Of a stretch of DNA of 36,203 nucleotides, positions 1-7,843 are shown piece after piece. Position 1 is the stretch's first letter; each line of letters opens with the position of its first letter. Made by a program: the position numbers and the translations under genes. Below the pieces are notes generated by a model. The model did not search any database, was not told the DNA's origin, and saw nothing but the letters and a program-made list of their open reading frames with translations. The DNA comes from Comamonadaceae bacterium (GTDB lineage: Bacteria; Pseudomonadota; Gammaproteobacteria; Burkholderiales; Burkholderiaceae_C): positions 1-36,203 of the forward strand of contig CANFCG010000002.1 of the NCBI GenBank assembly GCA_947445115.1, given 5' to 3'.

Positions 1-275
1 CACGCTCTTTGAAAAAAGGTCCATTTGTTGACCATCACTTGATGGCAAAAGTCGAAAAGGCTGTTGCTACCAAAGACAAAAAACCCGTGAAAACGTGGTC
101 ACGCCGCTCTATGGTGTTGCCCGATTTCATTGGTTTGACCATTGCCGTGCATAACGGCAAACAACACGTGCCTGTGTACGTGACTGACCAAATGGTTGGC
201 CACAAGCTAGGCGAGTTTGCACTGACCCGGACATTCAAAGGTCATCCTGCAGACAAAAAAGTTGTAAAGAAATAA
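1..275 (+). CDS. rpsS: 30S ribosomal protein S19 (5' end cut by window)
   Basis: S19 sits in the head of the small ribosomal subunit, forms a complex with S13 and contacts 16S rRNA near the decoding region. The visible protein contains the family hallmark [10 protein letters not shown] at its N-terminus, a central [15 protein letters not shown] strand and a basic C-terminus. Reading in frame from base 3 gives Arg-Ser-Leu before KKGPF, so only the start codon and part of the second codon lie outside the window. The expected full length is about 92 residues, which is normal. The first in-window start-like codon (TTG at 9) is an internal leucine, not the true start. The gene is followed after 9 bases by rplV, in the usual S10 operon order. 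Identification is secure. Confidence 0.97.
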   Translation, partial: RSLKKGPFVDHHLMAKVEKAVATKDKKPVKTWSRRSMVLPDFIGLTIAVHNGKQHVPVYVTDQMVGHKLGEFALTRTFKGHPADKKVVKK

Positions 276-284
276 GGAAGAACT

Positions 285-614
285 ATGGAAACCAAAGCAA
301 TAGTTCGTGGTGTGCGTTTGTCTTCTGACAAAGGCCGCCTAGTAGCAGATATGATTCGCGGCAAGCGTGTTGACCTTGCACTCAATATTTTGACCTTCAG
401 CCCACAAAAAGCTGCTGGCATTATTAAGAAGTGCTTGGACTCTGCCATTGCAAACGCAGAACACAACGACGGTGCTGATATTGATGATCTCAAAATCACG
501 TCGATCTATGTCGAACAAGGGGCAACGCTTAAGCGTTTCTCTGCTCGTGCAAAAGGTCGCGGCAACCGTATTAGCAAACCCACCTGCCACATTTATGTGA
601 CAGTCGGCAACTGA
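285..614 (+). CDS. rplV: 50S ribosomal protein L22
   Basis: L22 binds 23S rRNA, and its long beta-hairpin lines the peptide exit tunnel. The 109-residue product is close to the usual length of about 110. It shows the N-terminal helical region around [18 protein letters not shown] and the conserved basic hairpin segment [19 protein letters not shown] near residues 80-105, where macrolide-resistance changes are known in other bacteria. No insertion or deletion is evident in that loop. A GGAAG Shine-Dalgarno sequence at 276-280 supports the ATG at 285. It lies between rpsS and rpsC as in the standard S10 operon. Confidence 0.97.
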   Translation: METKAIVRGVRLSSDKGRLVADMIRGKRVDLALNILTFSPQKAAGIIKKCLDSAIANAEHNDGADIDDLKITSIYVEQGATLKRFSARAKGRGNRISKPTCHIYVTVGN

Positions 615-629
615 TAGGAATAGAAAGAC

Positions 630-1526
630 ATGGGACAAAAAATCCACCCCACCGGTTTTCGCCTGTCGGTGAGCCGTAACTGGACCAGCCGTTGGTATGC
701 AAGCAACCGTGATTTCGCGGGCATGTTGGCAGAAGACATCAAGGTTCGTGAATATCTAAAGCTGAAGCTAAAAAATGCATCAGTGTCAAAAGTTTTGATC
801 GAGCGTCCTGCAAAGAGCGCGCGCATCACCATTTTCTCCGCCCGTCCAGGCGTTGTGATTGGTAAAAAAGGCGAAGACATTGAATTACTCAAGAAAGAGT
901 TGGCGGCCAAGTTGGGCGTGCCAGTTGCTGTCAATATTGAAGAAGTTCGCAAACCTGAACTTGATGCAAAATTGATTGCAGATAGCATTACGCAACAGTT
1001 GGAAAAACGGATCATGTTCCGCCGTGCGATGAAACGTGCCATGCAAAACTGCATGCGCATGGGCGCACTCGGCATCAAGATCATGTCGGCAGGCCGTTTG
1101 AATGGCATCGAGATCGCACGTACCGAATGGTACCGCGAAGGACGCGTGCCACTTCATACACTGCGTGCAGACATCGACTATGGTTTCTCCGAAGCTAAAA
1201 CCACTTATGGCATTATTGGTGTCAAAGTGTGGGTTTACAAGGGTGATACTTTAGGCCGCGGCGCTAAGCCTGTGGAATTGGTTCCGCTAGAGGATGAGCG
1301 CAAGCCACGCGGTCCACGCCGTGATGGTCCTGGTAGCGATCGCCCGCGTACGCCAAGTACAGGCCGTCGCCCAATGGGAGCCAACACAGCACCAACGGAT
1401 GGCAGCGACAAATCCGCTGTTTCCACAGGTGATGCAGCCATTACAACCACCGTTAAGCGCGTACGTAAAGTCGCCGCGCCAGAGTCCAGCACGAGCGCTG
1501 CACCCTCTGACGGTAAAGGAGCATAA
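630..1526 (+). CDS. rpsC: 30S ribosomal protein S3 with long low-complexity C-terminal tail
   Basis: S3 is a head protein of the small subunit at the mRNA entry channel, where it contributes to helicase activity. The protein begins [16 protein letters not shown] and has a type-2 KH domain with GKKG at residues 78-81. A conserved C-terminal domain follows, ending near [15 protein letters not shown] (about residue 217). The remaining roughly 75-80 residues are rich in Pro, Arg, Gly, Ser, Thr and Ala. E. coli S3 has 233 residues, so this 298-residue form is extended by about 65. Similar tails are known in Burkholderiales S3 proteins, so this is probably lineage-typical rather than an error. The final codons carry the AAAGGAG ribosome-binding site of rplP (1515-1521). 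Confidence 0.97.
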   Translation: MGQKIHPTGFRLSVSRNWTSRWYASNRDFAGMLAEDIKVREYLKLKLKNASVSKVLIERPAKSARITIFSARPGVVIGKKGEDIELLKKELAAKLGVPVAVNIEEVRKPELDAKLIADSITQQLEKRIMFRRAMKRAMQNCMRMGALGIKIMSAGRLNGIEIARTEWYREGRVPLHTLRADIDYGFSEAKTTYGIIGVKVWVYKGDTLGRGAKPVELVPLEDERKPRGPRRDGPGSDRPRTPSTGRRPMGANTAPTDGSDKSAVSTGDAAITTTVKRVRKVAAPESSTSAAPSDGKGA

Positions 1527-1528
1527 AC

Positions 1529-1945
1529 ATGTTACAACCCGCTCGTCGTAAATATCGCAAAGAGCAAAAAGGCCGCAATACGGGCATTGCCACTCGTGGC
1601 AGTTCCGTCTCGTTTGGCGATCACGGTCTCAAGTCAATTGAGCGTGGTCGTTTGACTGCGCGCCAGATTGAGTCTGCACGTCGTGCCATTTCCCGTCACG
1701 TCAAACGTGGCGGTCGTATTTGGATTCGTATCTTCCCAGACAAGCCGATCTCTAACAAGCCTGCAGAGGTTCGTATGGGTAACGGTAAAGGTAATCCCGA
1801 GTACTACGTGGCTGAGATTCAGCCCGGTAAAGTGCTGTTCGAGATTGTCGGTGTTTCCGAAGAACTCGCGCGTGAGGCGTTCCGCTTGGCTGCTGCCAAG
1901 CTACCGCTGCGTACCACTTTTGTCAGCCGCATGATCGGCGCTTAA
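1529..1945 (+). CDS. rplP: 50S ribosomal protein L16
   Basis: L16 is a late-assembling 50S protein near the central protuberance and the A-site tRNA elbow. The 138-residue product carries the family N-terminus [15 protein letters not shown] and the conserved [15 protein letters not shown] core. It also has the VRMGNGKG motif, whose arginine is hydroxylated by the oxygenase YcfD/RoxA in E. coli. The length is normal. The ATG at 1529 lies 2 bases after the rpsC stop and is served by an AAAGGAG sequence inside the end of rpsC, so the two genes are probably translationally coupled. Confidence 0.97.
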   Translation: MLQPARRKYRKEQKGRNTGIATRGSSVSFGDHGLKSIERGRLTARQIESARRAISRHVKRGGRIWIRIFPDKPISNKPAEVRMGNGKGNPEYYVAEIQPGKVLFEIVGVSEELAREAFRLAAAKLPLRTTFVSRMIGA

Positions 1946-1961
1946 TCAAGGAACTATCAAG

Positions 1962-2168
1962 ATGAAAGCTGCCCAAATAAATAAAAACCTGCGCGACAAA
2001 GATGTTGCTGGCCTAACAGCTGAAGTTAAAGAGTTGCAAAAAGCGCACTTTGGCCTTCGTATGCAAAAAGCCACACAGCAACTGACTAACACTGCGTTAG
2101 TCGGTAATGCCCGCCGCGATGTTGCTCGCGCCAAGACTATTCTTGCGCAAAAACAAGCTGCCAAATAA
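1962..2168 (+). CDS. rpmC: 50S ribosomal protein L29
   Basis: L29 is a small two-helix protein at the polypeptide tunnel exit, next to the docking site for trigger factor and SRP. The 68-residue product has the expected pattern: an N-terminal stretch ([18 protein letters not shown]), a long helix with [19 protein letters not shown], and the terminal [15 protein letters not shown] segment. The family signature, normally KELFNLRFQ...NP..IR.VRR.IA, is recognisable but rather diverged. AAGGA upstream of the ATG supports the start. Its position between rplP and rpsQ confirms the call. Confidence 0.95.
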   Translation: MKAAQINKNLRDKDVAGLTAEVKELQKAHFGLRMQKATQQLTNTALVGNARRDVARAKTILAQKQAAK

Positions 2169-2184
2169 TTAAGGAATACGCAAA

Positions 2185-2451
2185 ATGACAGAAAAAACAT
2201 CTCTCACGCGCACCTTGATTGGCAAGGTTGTTAGCGACAAACGAAGCAAAACTGTGACCGTCTTGGTCGAGCGCCGCGTGAAGCACGAGCTTTACGGGAA
2301 AATTGTTGGTAAATCCAGCAAATACCACGCGCACGACGAAAATGGTTCATACCACATGGGCGATATGGTCGAGATCACAGAATCACGTCCTTTGTCCAAA
2401 ACGAAAAACTGGGTCGTCACACGACTCGTTGAAAAGGCTGTGTTGGTTTAA
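2185..2451 (+). CDS. rpsQ: 30S ribosomal protein S17
   Basis: S17 is an OB-fold primary assembly protein that binds the 5' domain of 16S rRNA. The 88-residue product carries the diagnostic motifs [30 protein letters not shown] and [16 protein letters not shown]. Length and composition are normal. TAAGGAATACGC precedes the ATG. This is the last gene of the ribosomal block here. An intrinsic terminator begins 31 bases downstream, and the genes that follow rpsQ in E. coli (rplN and the rest of the spc operon) are not next to it. Confidence 0.97.
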   Translation: MTEKTSLTRTLIGKVVSDKRSKTVTVLVERRVKHELYGKIVGKSSKYHAHDENGSYHMGDMVEITESRPLSKTKNWVVTRLVEKAVLV

Positions 2452-2465
2452 TCGCTAACGTACCT

Positions 2466-2479
2466 TGTGATTTATCACA
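2466..2479. promoter_or_regulatory. Perfect TGTGA-N4-TCACA palindrome
   Basis: A perfect 5-base inverted repeat with a 4-base centre lies just after rpsQ and before the terminator. It resembles a CRP half-site pair, but the spacer is 4 bases rather than 6, so it does not fit the CRP consensus. It could be a short RNA hairpin upstream of the terminator or a binding site for another regulator. No function can be assigned. Confidence 0.25.
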
Positions 2480-2482
2480 GAT

Positions 2483-2519
2483 AAAACGGCTCAAGTTTTC
2501 TTGAGCCGTTTTTGTTTTT
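2483..2519 (+). terminator. Intrinsic terminator after rpsQ
   Basis: A perfect 13-base inverted repeat (AAAACGGCTCAAG at 2483-2495, CTTGAGCCGTTTT at 2500-2512) closes on a TTTT loop. The right arm runs into a T-rich tail interrupted by a single G, up to 2519. This is a textbook Rho-independent terminator for the ribosomal operon. The A-rich left arm means it could also work in the opposite direction. Confidence 0.93.
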
Positions 2520-2560
2520 ACAATTCATCTTTAAATTTTTTATTCTGAACGGAACATATC

Positions 2561-3067
2561 ATGATCAAAATCGGCGACACACTACCGCAGGCAACACTTA
2601 TGGAATTCTCGGAAGTCGAAGGCAATGGCTGCTCGATTGGTCCAAATGCCGTGAACACAGCCACAGCGACCACTGGCAAAACGATCGCGTTGTTTGCCTT
2701 GCCGGGTGCGTTTACCCCTACCTGCTCTGCTAAACATGTACCTGGTTATGTTGAGAGCTTTAGCGAGTTCAAGGCGGCTGGAGTGGATGAGATTTGGTGC
2801 GTGAGCGTCAATGATGCATTCGTGATGGGCGCATGGGCGCGCGATCAAAAAACTCAAGGTAAGGTTCGTATGCTGGGAGACGGTAGCGCTGCTTTTACAC
2901 AAGCCACAGGCCTCACGCTAGATCTGACCAGCAAGGGGATGGGGCTACGTTCCAACCGCTACTCCATGCTGATTAAAGACGGAAAAGTCGTGAGTCTTAA
3001 CGTAGAAGGTCCTGGGAAATTTGAGGTTAGCGATGCCGCGACGATGCTCGCGCAAGCAAAAGCTTAA
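2561..3067 (+). CDS. Peroxiredoxin, Prx5 (AhpC/TSA, redoxin) family
   Basis: This is a thiol peroxidase that reduces H2O2 and organic hydroperoxides in the cytoplasm using glutathione/glutaredoxin or thioredoxin. The 168-residue product carries the catalytic motif PGAFTPTCS with the peroxidatic cysteine at residue 55. It also has the Prx5-type helix HVPGYVESF and the later segment GMGLRSNRYSMLI, which contributes the active-site arginine. Other cysteines are C24 and C80, so a 1-Cys or atypical 2-Cys mechanism cannot be settled from sequence. The length matches stand-alone Prx5 proteins without a glutaredoxin domain. It follows the S10 terminator, so it needs its own promoter. It is probably co-transcribed with the downstream metallopeptidase (19-base gap). 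Confidence 0.93.
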   Translation: MIKIGDTLPQATLMEFSEVEGNGCSIGPNAVNTATATTGKTIALFALPGAFTPTCSAKHVPGYVESFSEFKAAGVDEIWCVSVNDAFVMGAWARDQKTQGKVRMLGDGSAAFTQATGLTLDLTSKGMGLRSNRYSMLIKDGKVVSLNVEGPGKFEVSDAATMLAQAKA

Positions 3068-3086
3068 ACAGCGCTGAGCCCACACA

Positions 3087-3950
3087 ATGACGATAAAACT
3101 TCCTTTAAGAAAGGCTCGAAAAGCCATATCCAGTGTGGCTTTAATGGCTATTGCATTGACCACGATGCAAGGATGTGAAACTGTACAGACAACGCAAGCT
3201 GGTGCAGTCGGTGTCACGCGTAAACAGTCGATGGGCGTCTCCAGAGAGCAGGTCGAGCAGCAATCCTCCGTAGCCTATTCGCAGCTCAGGCAAGAAGCGG
3301 GTCAAAAGCGGACGTTAAATACAGATCCAGCCTTGTTAGCGCGCGTGCAGGGTATCGCTAAACGACTCATCCCACAGGTCGGAGTTTATCGTCCTGATGC
3401 CGTAGCTTGGAAATGGGAAGTCAATGTCTTTCAAAGCGATGAAGTTAATGCGTTCTGCATGGCTGGCGGCAAGATCGCGGTTTATACAGGGTTGATTCAG
3501 CAGCTCAAAATCACGGATGACGAGCTGGCAGCAGTCATGGGGCATGAGATTGCGCACGCGCTGCGTGAGCACGTACGCGAACAGCAATCACGGCAGCAAC
3601 TATTAGGCGTTGCCGGATTTGGTGCTGTGATTGGCGGTGCACTTTTAGGCGTAAATATCGATCCCAACTTGGCGAAAAATGGCTTACAGGTGGTGTTTGG
3701 ATTACCCAATAGCCGAGAAGCTGAGGTCGAGGCGGATGATATTGGCCTGGAGCTTGCCGCGCGTGCAGGCTACAACCCTAAAGCCGCGATTACGCTATGG
3801 CAAAAAATGGGAGCTTTGAGCGGCGGGAGACCACCTGCGTTTTTAAGCACACACCCATCGCCAGAATCGCGAGCAGCCGACTTGGCTCGTATGGGGCAGA
3901 TTGTGCAGCCGCTGTATGACGCGGCGATTAAAACTCAGCCCAAGCGTTGA
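3087..3950 (+). CDS. M48 family zinc metallopeptidase, predicted lipoprotein
   Basis: This is a predicted periplasmic, membrane-anchored metallopeptidase of the LoiP/YcaL/BepA type, which takes part in quality control of outer-membrane proteins. Residues 1-29 form a basic-then-hydrophobic signal ending in MQG before Cys30, a plausible lipobox. The zinc motif HEIAH is at residues 153-157, and the third ligand is expected in the AEVEADDIG motif downstream. A glycine-rich hydrophobic segment (VAGFGAVIGGALLG) lies between them. The C-terminal FLSTHPSPESRAADL motif is typical of the family. At 287 residues it lacks the TPR domain of BepA. Its 3' end overlaps the convergent cytochrome gene by 16 bases. 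The natural substrate is unknown. Confidence 0.9.
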   Translation: MTIKLPLRKARKAISSVALMAIALTTMQGCETVQTTQAGAVGVTRKQSMGVSREQVEQQSSVAYSQLRQEAGQKRTLNTDPALLARVQGIAKRLIPQVGVYRPDAVAWKWEVNVFQSDEVNAFCMAGGKIAVYTGLIQQLKITDDELAAVMGHEIAHALREHVREQQSRQQLLGVAGFGAVIGGALLGVNIDPNLAKNGLQVVFGLPNSREAEVEADDIGLELAARAGYNPKAAITLWQKMGALSGGRPPAFLSTHPSPESRAADLARMGQIVQPLYDAAIKTQPKR

Positions 3951-4630
3951 ACGCTATAGGCAACAGCAAAAGCAATAGCAGCAAAGATTACAAGCGCCGT
4001 GATGCGCTGGGCAAGTTGGTCTTTGGACGCTGCTAGTGTTTGAGTCTTTGCGATGGGTATGGCCTTGTCGCCTCGAAGCATCGGCATGATCAGATTTTGT
4101 TTTTTCTTGAATAAGTAAAACAAAATGGCGGCCACATGCAAGAGCACCAGCACGATGATGATGACCTTACCCCAATGCTTGTGATAGTTTGTTGCAAGGC
4201 TAGAAGTGGCACCGCTAATAAATTTGACTAAAGGCCCTTGGGTTGCGATCTCATCATCGCTCATGAGGCCCGTAGCCACTTGTGCGCCCAATATCAAAAG
4301 CAACCCCCAAACTGATAACGAGCCTAGTGGACTGTGCCCCACCTCGTGTTCTGGCTGGTGATGGCCGCGCAAATAGCGAATGATCGTGAGCGGCGAATAC
4401 AGAAACTGTTTAAATCTCGACCAATGCCCGCCAATAAAGCCCCAAACAACACGAAAAAGAAGCAAGGTGATGAGGCAGTAGCCAAGGCGTAAATGCCACG
4501 CCAAAGCGTCGCCACCGACTTCACCAGAAATAAGCGCCGAGATAACGCAAAACGCAAGCAACCAATGAAAAACACGAGTGGGCAAATCCCAAACGCGCAG
4601 CGATTGTGATGAAGAGGTGTTCGTGCTCAT
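3935..4630 (-). CDS. Cytochrome b561-type membrane protein
   Basis: This is a predicted inner-membrane di-haem cytochrome of the COG3658 (Ni/Fe-hydrogenase b-subunit-like) group, which passes electrons between the quinone pool and partner redox proteins. The 231-residue sequence starts with the family signature VWDLPTRVFHWLLA. It has four core hydrophobic segments near residues 18-36, 47-66, 106-124 and 154-173, and a fifth near 209-226. Candidate haem ligands are H22 in helix 1, H46 at the start of helix 2 and H165 in helix 4. No cytochrome c partner is encoded nearby, so its electron donor or acceptor is unknown. It starts 5 bases after the lplT stop and is probably the last gene of that operon. 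Confidence 0.88.
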   Translation of the reverse strand: MSTNTSSSQSLRVWDLPTRVFHWLLAFCVISALISGEVGGDALAWHLRLGYCLITLLLFRVVWGFIGGHWSRFKQFLYSPLTIIRYLRGHHQPEHEVGHSPLGSLSVWGLLLILGAQVATGLMSDDEIATQGPLVKFISGATSSLATNYHKHWGKVIIIVLVLLHVAAILFYLFKKKQNLIMPMLRGDKAIPIAKTQTLAASKDQLAQRITALVIFAAIAFAVAYSVQRLG

Positions 4631-4635
4631 ATTAT

Positions 4636-5919
4636 TTAGTTGTGTAAGTTGTCGCTTCTAGCAATCTCAAGTTGATTGTCTACAGTGTCTTTGCAGTGGA
4701 TTAAATTGCTGGCATGCCAGCGCTTAATCAGCCACATCACGCCAGCGACTAACAAACCAAAGACGGTAATCGCACCAAAGGATGAGAGCCCGTGACTGGT
4801 GGAATAGGTATAGCCAATGCCTAGCGACAAAATACATAGTTGCTCGTTGAAGTTTTGCACAGCAATAGATCGGCCCGCACCCATCAGGTTGTGCCCGCGA
4901 TGTTGCAACAGCGCATTCATAGGAACTACCAAATAACCACCAAATGCACCCAAGAGGACAAGGAACGGTGCGGCGACCCAGACGTTGTCAATAAAATTGA
5001 GCAGCAAGATGAGCAGTCCCATGCCAATGCCCAGCGGCATGACGCTAGGCGCTTTATCTAAGCGGCAATAAAGCGAGGCGATGATGGCGCCGGCAGCCGT
5101 GCCAACAGCCACCACACCGACCAGATTAGACGCTTGCGTCGTCGTGTAGCCCAAGGCTGCAGCGCTCCACGCCAAAACGATATAACGTAAATTGCCGCTC
5201 ACACCCCAAAACAAAGTTGTGGTCGAGAGTGAAATTTGCCCTAGCTTGTCTTGCCACAAGCGCTTATTACAAAGCCAAAAATCAGGGAGTAGCGTTAATA
5301 AATTTTTGGGCAAAGGGCGTGTTTCTGCGCCTGTTAATGGAATGCGTGTATTAAACCAAGCAGCAACAGCGTAGACAGCCACCAAAATACAAATGGCGGC
5401 TTCAGCAGGCGTATCGACAAAGGTATCAATCACAGGCAAATCACAAGAGAGCAAGTACTGCGAAACCGAATGGCCGACGAGTTGGCCGCCTAAGAGTACG
5501 CCCAAAATAATAGAGCCAATCGTGAGCCCTTCAATCCAGCCATTGGCTTTCACTAGCTGCGAGGCCGGTAGCAGCTCCGTCAAAATGCCATATTTGGCGG
5601 GCGAGTAAATCGCAGCGCCCAGTCCCACAACGGCATAGGCCAAGAGTGGATGCGAGCCAAACAGCATGAACAGGCACCCAGCCACTTTAATGGCATTGCT
5701 GTAGAACATTACTTGGCCTTTGGGCCGCGCATCCGCAAAAGCCCCAACGAAGGGCGCCAAGATCACATAGAACAACGCAAACATGGGCACCAAAGCCGCA
5801 GCATGCCAAGTGGGCGCATGAACGCTGCGCAGCAACTCAATTGCGACGATAAAAATGGCGTTGTCGGCAAGTGAACTAAAAAACTGCGCCGCCATGATGG
5901 TAAAAAATCCACGTTTCAT
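4636..5919 (-). CDS. lplT: Lysophospholipid transporter LplT (MFS)
   Basis: LplT is a major-facilitator protein that flips lysophospholipids, notably lyso-phosphatidylethanolamine, across the inner membrane for re-acylation. The 427-residue product is hydrophobic throughout, with about 12 predicted helices. It shows LplT-like motifs: FFTIMAAQFFSSLADNAIF at the N-terminus, VGAFADARPKGQVMF in the first cytoplasmic loop, KYGILTELLP, and VPMNALLQHRG near residue 335. E. coli LplT has 397 residues, so this form has a longer C-terminal tail. The acyltransferase partner Aas is not in the window. The ATG at 5919 is used because the transporter signature starts directly after it. A small membrane protein lies 52 bases upstream on the same strand. 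Confidence 0.9.
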   Translation of the reverse strand: MKRGFFTIMAAQFFSSLADNAIFIVAIELLRSVHAPTWHAAALVPMFALFYVILAPFVGAFADARPKGQVMFYSNAIKVAGCLFMLFGSHPLLAYAVVGLGAAIYSPAKYGILTELLPASQLVKANGWIEGLTIGSIILGVLLGGQLVGHSVSQYLLSCDLPVIDTFVDTPAEAAICILVAVYAVAAWFNTRIPLTGAETRPLPKNLLTLLPDFWLCNKRLWQDKLGQISLSTTTLFWGVSGNLRYIVLAWSAAALGYTTTQASNLVGVVAVGTAAGAIIASLYCRLDKAPSVMPLGIGMGLLILLLNFIDNVWVAAPFLVLLGAFGGYLVVPMNALLQHRGHNLMGAGRSIAVQNFNEQLCILSLGIGYTYSTSHGLSSFGAITVFGLLVAGVMWLIKRWHASNLIHCKDTVDNQLEIARSDNLHN

Positions 5920-5971
5920 AGAGGCAAGGTTATAGCACGGGGAGTCAGTAAAAATCGAAGGGGTTTACCCG

Positions 5972-6184
5972 TTAAACATAACGAGCGGCAATACGCCGCG
6001 CTGCAGCAACGCCCAGCCCCGCGCCTAAGCCAGCCAGCAAGATAGCCACTGTGCTGCCAAGACCATAGCCCGGCGCGAAAAGGTCAAAGCCGAGTAAGCG
6101 ACCAATGCCAAACGCAACAAGCGAGCCCACCACAAAGCCAGCGGCGTCTGTCAGTCCTTCGATCCAAGGTGATTTTGATTTCAT
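5972..6184 (-). CDS. Small two-helix membrane protein, function unknown
   Basis: This 70-residue protein has two hydrophobic segments: about residues 12-30 (AAGFVVGSLVAFGIGRLLG) and about 43-60 (GSTVAILLAGLGAGLGVAA). Both are rich in Gly and Ala, and the protein ends RRIAARYV. I do not recognise a family. I consider it real because it fills the gap between the divergent lplT and alr genes, shares the lplT strand, has a composition typical of a small inner-membrane protein and has no overlapping competitor. The glycine-zipper-like helices suggest a packed hairpin or oligomer, but that is inference. Confidence 0.65.
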   Translation of the reverse strand: MKSKSPWIEGLTDAAGFVVGSLVAFGIGRLLGFDLFAPGYGLGSTVAILLAGLGAGLGVAAARRIAARYV

Positions 6185-6193
6185 AGTGGGCGC

Positions 6194-6226
6194 AGTGTAC
6201 AGCCTTCACCTCACTCCACGTACACT
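6194..6226. promoter_or_regulatory. Inverted repeat AGTGTAC-N19-GTACACT in the alr divergent region
   Basis: A perfect 7-base inverted repeat lies inside the 48-base gap between the divergent 70-residue membrane-protein gene and alr. The arms are AGTGTAC at 6194-6200 and GTACACT at 6220-6226, the right arm being directly upstream of the alr start. It could be a paired operator or a hairpin in the alr leader. No promoter is clear enough to anchor it. Confidence 0.3.
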
Positions 6227-6232
6227 TGAGAG

Positions 6233-7381
6233 ATGGTCGATGTCAATAATTCCCGCCCCATTCTTGCAAGCATTCATTTAGATGCGCTACGCAGCAACTT
6301 GGTTCGCATTAAAACCGCTACCGCCTTGGCGGGGGATGCGAAAGTATGGGCAGTCGTTAAAGCCAATGCCTATGGGCATGGCGTACGGCATATTTTTGAG
6401 GGTCTACGCGCTGCGGATGGCTTTGCGTGTCTTGACTTGACCGAGGCAGAGGCCTTGCGTCGCATGGGCTGGCGCGGCCCGATTCTTTTGCTAGAGGGTG
6501 CATTTAACGCCCGCGACTTAGAAGTTTGCTCGCGTCTTCAACTTTGGCATGTTATTCACTGCGAGGCGCAGATTGACTGGCTCGCAGCGCATAAAACCAA
6601 CGAGCCGCAGCGCGTCTTTTTGAAGCTCAATTCGGGTATGAATCGCCTAGGCTTCAAACCTGCACAGTATCGTGCGGCCTATGCTCGGCTCGCCATACTC
6701 TCGCAGGTTGCCGAAGTTTCGCACCTCACGCACTACAGCGATGCGGATAGCAATGACGCGCAAGGTGCGGCCTTCGTGGCGCGGCAATGGGACGTATTTC
6801 AAAGAGCAACACAAGACTTGGATGGCGAGTGTTCGCTGGGCAATAGCGCGGCCACGCTGCGTACGGCACAGCGATCAGGCGACTGGGTGCGCGCTGGTGT
6901 GGCGCTGTATGGCGCTGCGCCAGACTATCCTGTAAAAACCTGCACAGACTGGGGTTTGCAGCCCGCCATGACTTTGTCGAGCAGCGTGGTCAGCGTGCAA
7001 GATTTAGCGGTGGGCGACAGCGTGGGCTATGGCAGCACGTTCGTGGCCGATCGCCCCATGCGTATTGGCACCGTCGCCTGCGGCTATGCGGATGGCTACC
7101 CACGCAGCGCTGGCAACGCGAGCGGCGGCGCGCCTGTGCTGGTGGATGGGCAACGTACGCATACGCTTGGGCGCATCAGCATGGACATGCTCGCCGTTGA
7201 CCTCACGCACCTGCTCAGCAGTGGTTTTGGTAGCCGCGTCACGCTGTGGGGACGCGCCGACGCGTCGCGTGCGGACAGTACTGTGCTATCTATAGACGAA
7301 GTGGCCGCTGCTGCCGGCACGATTAGCTACGAGCTCATGTGCGCGGTTGCGCCGCGTGTTCCTTTTGTTGTGATGGAATAA
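6233..7381 (+). CDS. alr: Alanine racemase
   Basis: This is a PLP-dependent fold-type III racemase that interconverts L- and D-alanine in the cytoplasm to supply D-Ala for peptidoglycan. At 382 residues it is close to the normal length. The PLP lysine lies in VWAVVKANAYGHG at residue 43, the opposite catalytic tyrosine in VGYGSTF at residue 266, and the conserved GRISMDMLAVD motif is present. The ATG at 6233 is the first possible start, with a short GAGAG just upstream. It is the first gene of a five-gene plus-strand run that also contains an AmpG-type muropeptide permease, so two steps of wall metabolism sit together. Confidence 0.96.
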   Translation: MVDVNNSRPILASIHLDALRSNLVRIKTATALAGDAKVWAVVKANAYGHGVRHIFEGLRAADGFACLDLTEAEALRRMGWRGPILLLEGAFNARDLEVCSRLQLWHVIHCEAQIDWLAAHKTNEPQRVFLKLNSGMNRLGFKPAQYRAAYARLAILSQVAEVSHLTHYSDADSNDAQGAAFVARQWDVFQRATQDLDGECSLGNSAATLRTAQRSGDWVRAGVALYGAAPDYPVKTCTDWGLQPAMTLSSSVVSVQDLAVGDSVGYGSTFVADRPMRIGTVACGYADGYPRSAGNASGGAPVLVDGQRTHTLGRISMDMLAVDLTHLLSSGFGSRVTLWGRADASRADSTVLSIDEVAAAAGTISYELMCAVAPRVPFVVME

Positions 7382-7391
7382 GGAGTCACCC

Positions 7392-7817
7392 ATGCTTTGG
7401 ATCAAATCTCTGCACATCGTTTTTATTGCTTCATGGTTTGCTGTTCTATTTTATTTGCCGCGCATTTTTGTCAATTTGGCGCAAATTGAGCCTGTCAGCA
7501 GCGCGGAGTACCAACGCCTCATTGGCATGGCACAGCGCTTACTTCGATTTGGAACGATTTTGGTCATTCCTTCATTAGGATTTGGACTCTGGCTGTGGGC
7601 GATCTATGGGATTGGCGCCGGGCAAAGCTGGTTCTACGCCAAGATGGTGGTGGTCGTGCTGGCACTTGGCTACCACCACGCTTGCGGCGCTATCTTGCGA
7701 AAGTTCAAAAATACGCAAAACACACGCAGCCAAAAATGGTTTCGCTGGTTCAACGAAGTGCCTGTGCTTCTAATGCTGGTTGCCGTGGTACTGGTTGTGG
7801 TTAAGCCACAGTTCTAA
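7392..7817 (+). CDS. HemJ/CopD-family membrane protein (probable protoporphyrinogen oxidase)
   Basis: The 141-residue integral membrane protein has four hydrophobic segments and begins MLWIKSLHIVFIASWFAVLFY, very like HemJ (UPF0093), the haem-b protoporphyrinogen IX oxidase of many proteobacteria and cyanobacteria. The key conserved positions are present: H8 in the first helix and K84 in WFYAKMVVVV, followed by GYHH. HemJ proteins are typically about 140 residues. The alternative is a generic CopD-domain protein, because the families are related and often mislabelled. It lies 10 bases after alr on the same strand. Whether another protoporphyrinogen oxidase (HemG or HemY) exists elsewhere in the genome cannot be seen here. 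Confidence 0.8.
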   Translation: MLWIKSLHIVFIASWFAVLFYLPRIFVNLAQIEPVSSAEYQRLIGMAQRLLRFGTILVIPSLGFGLWLWAIYGIGAGQSWFYAKMVVVVLALGYHHACGAILRKFKNTQNTRSQKWFRWFNEVPVLLMLVAVVLVVVKPQF

Positions 7818-7843
7818 ATTTCACTCAGCGCGCACGCAAAAAC

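Noticed and set aside
593-1108. Long minus-strand reading frame opposite rpsC (171 codons)
   Set aside because: It lies wholly antisense to rpsC, has no recognisable family and is a typical shadow frame.
2466-2479. CRP binding site before the S10 terminator
   Set aside because: The half-sites match, but the 4-base spacer differs from the required 6, and the site is downstream of rpsQ rather than at a promoter. Kept only as an unexplained palindrome.
2517-2546. TTTACA-N18-TATTCT as a promoter for the peroxiredoxin gene
   Set aside because: Hexamers look acceptable, but the -35 lies in the terminator T-tract and the start would leave a leader of under ten bases before the ATG. Not strong enough to list as a feature.
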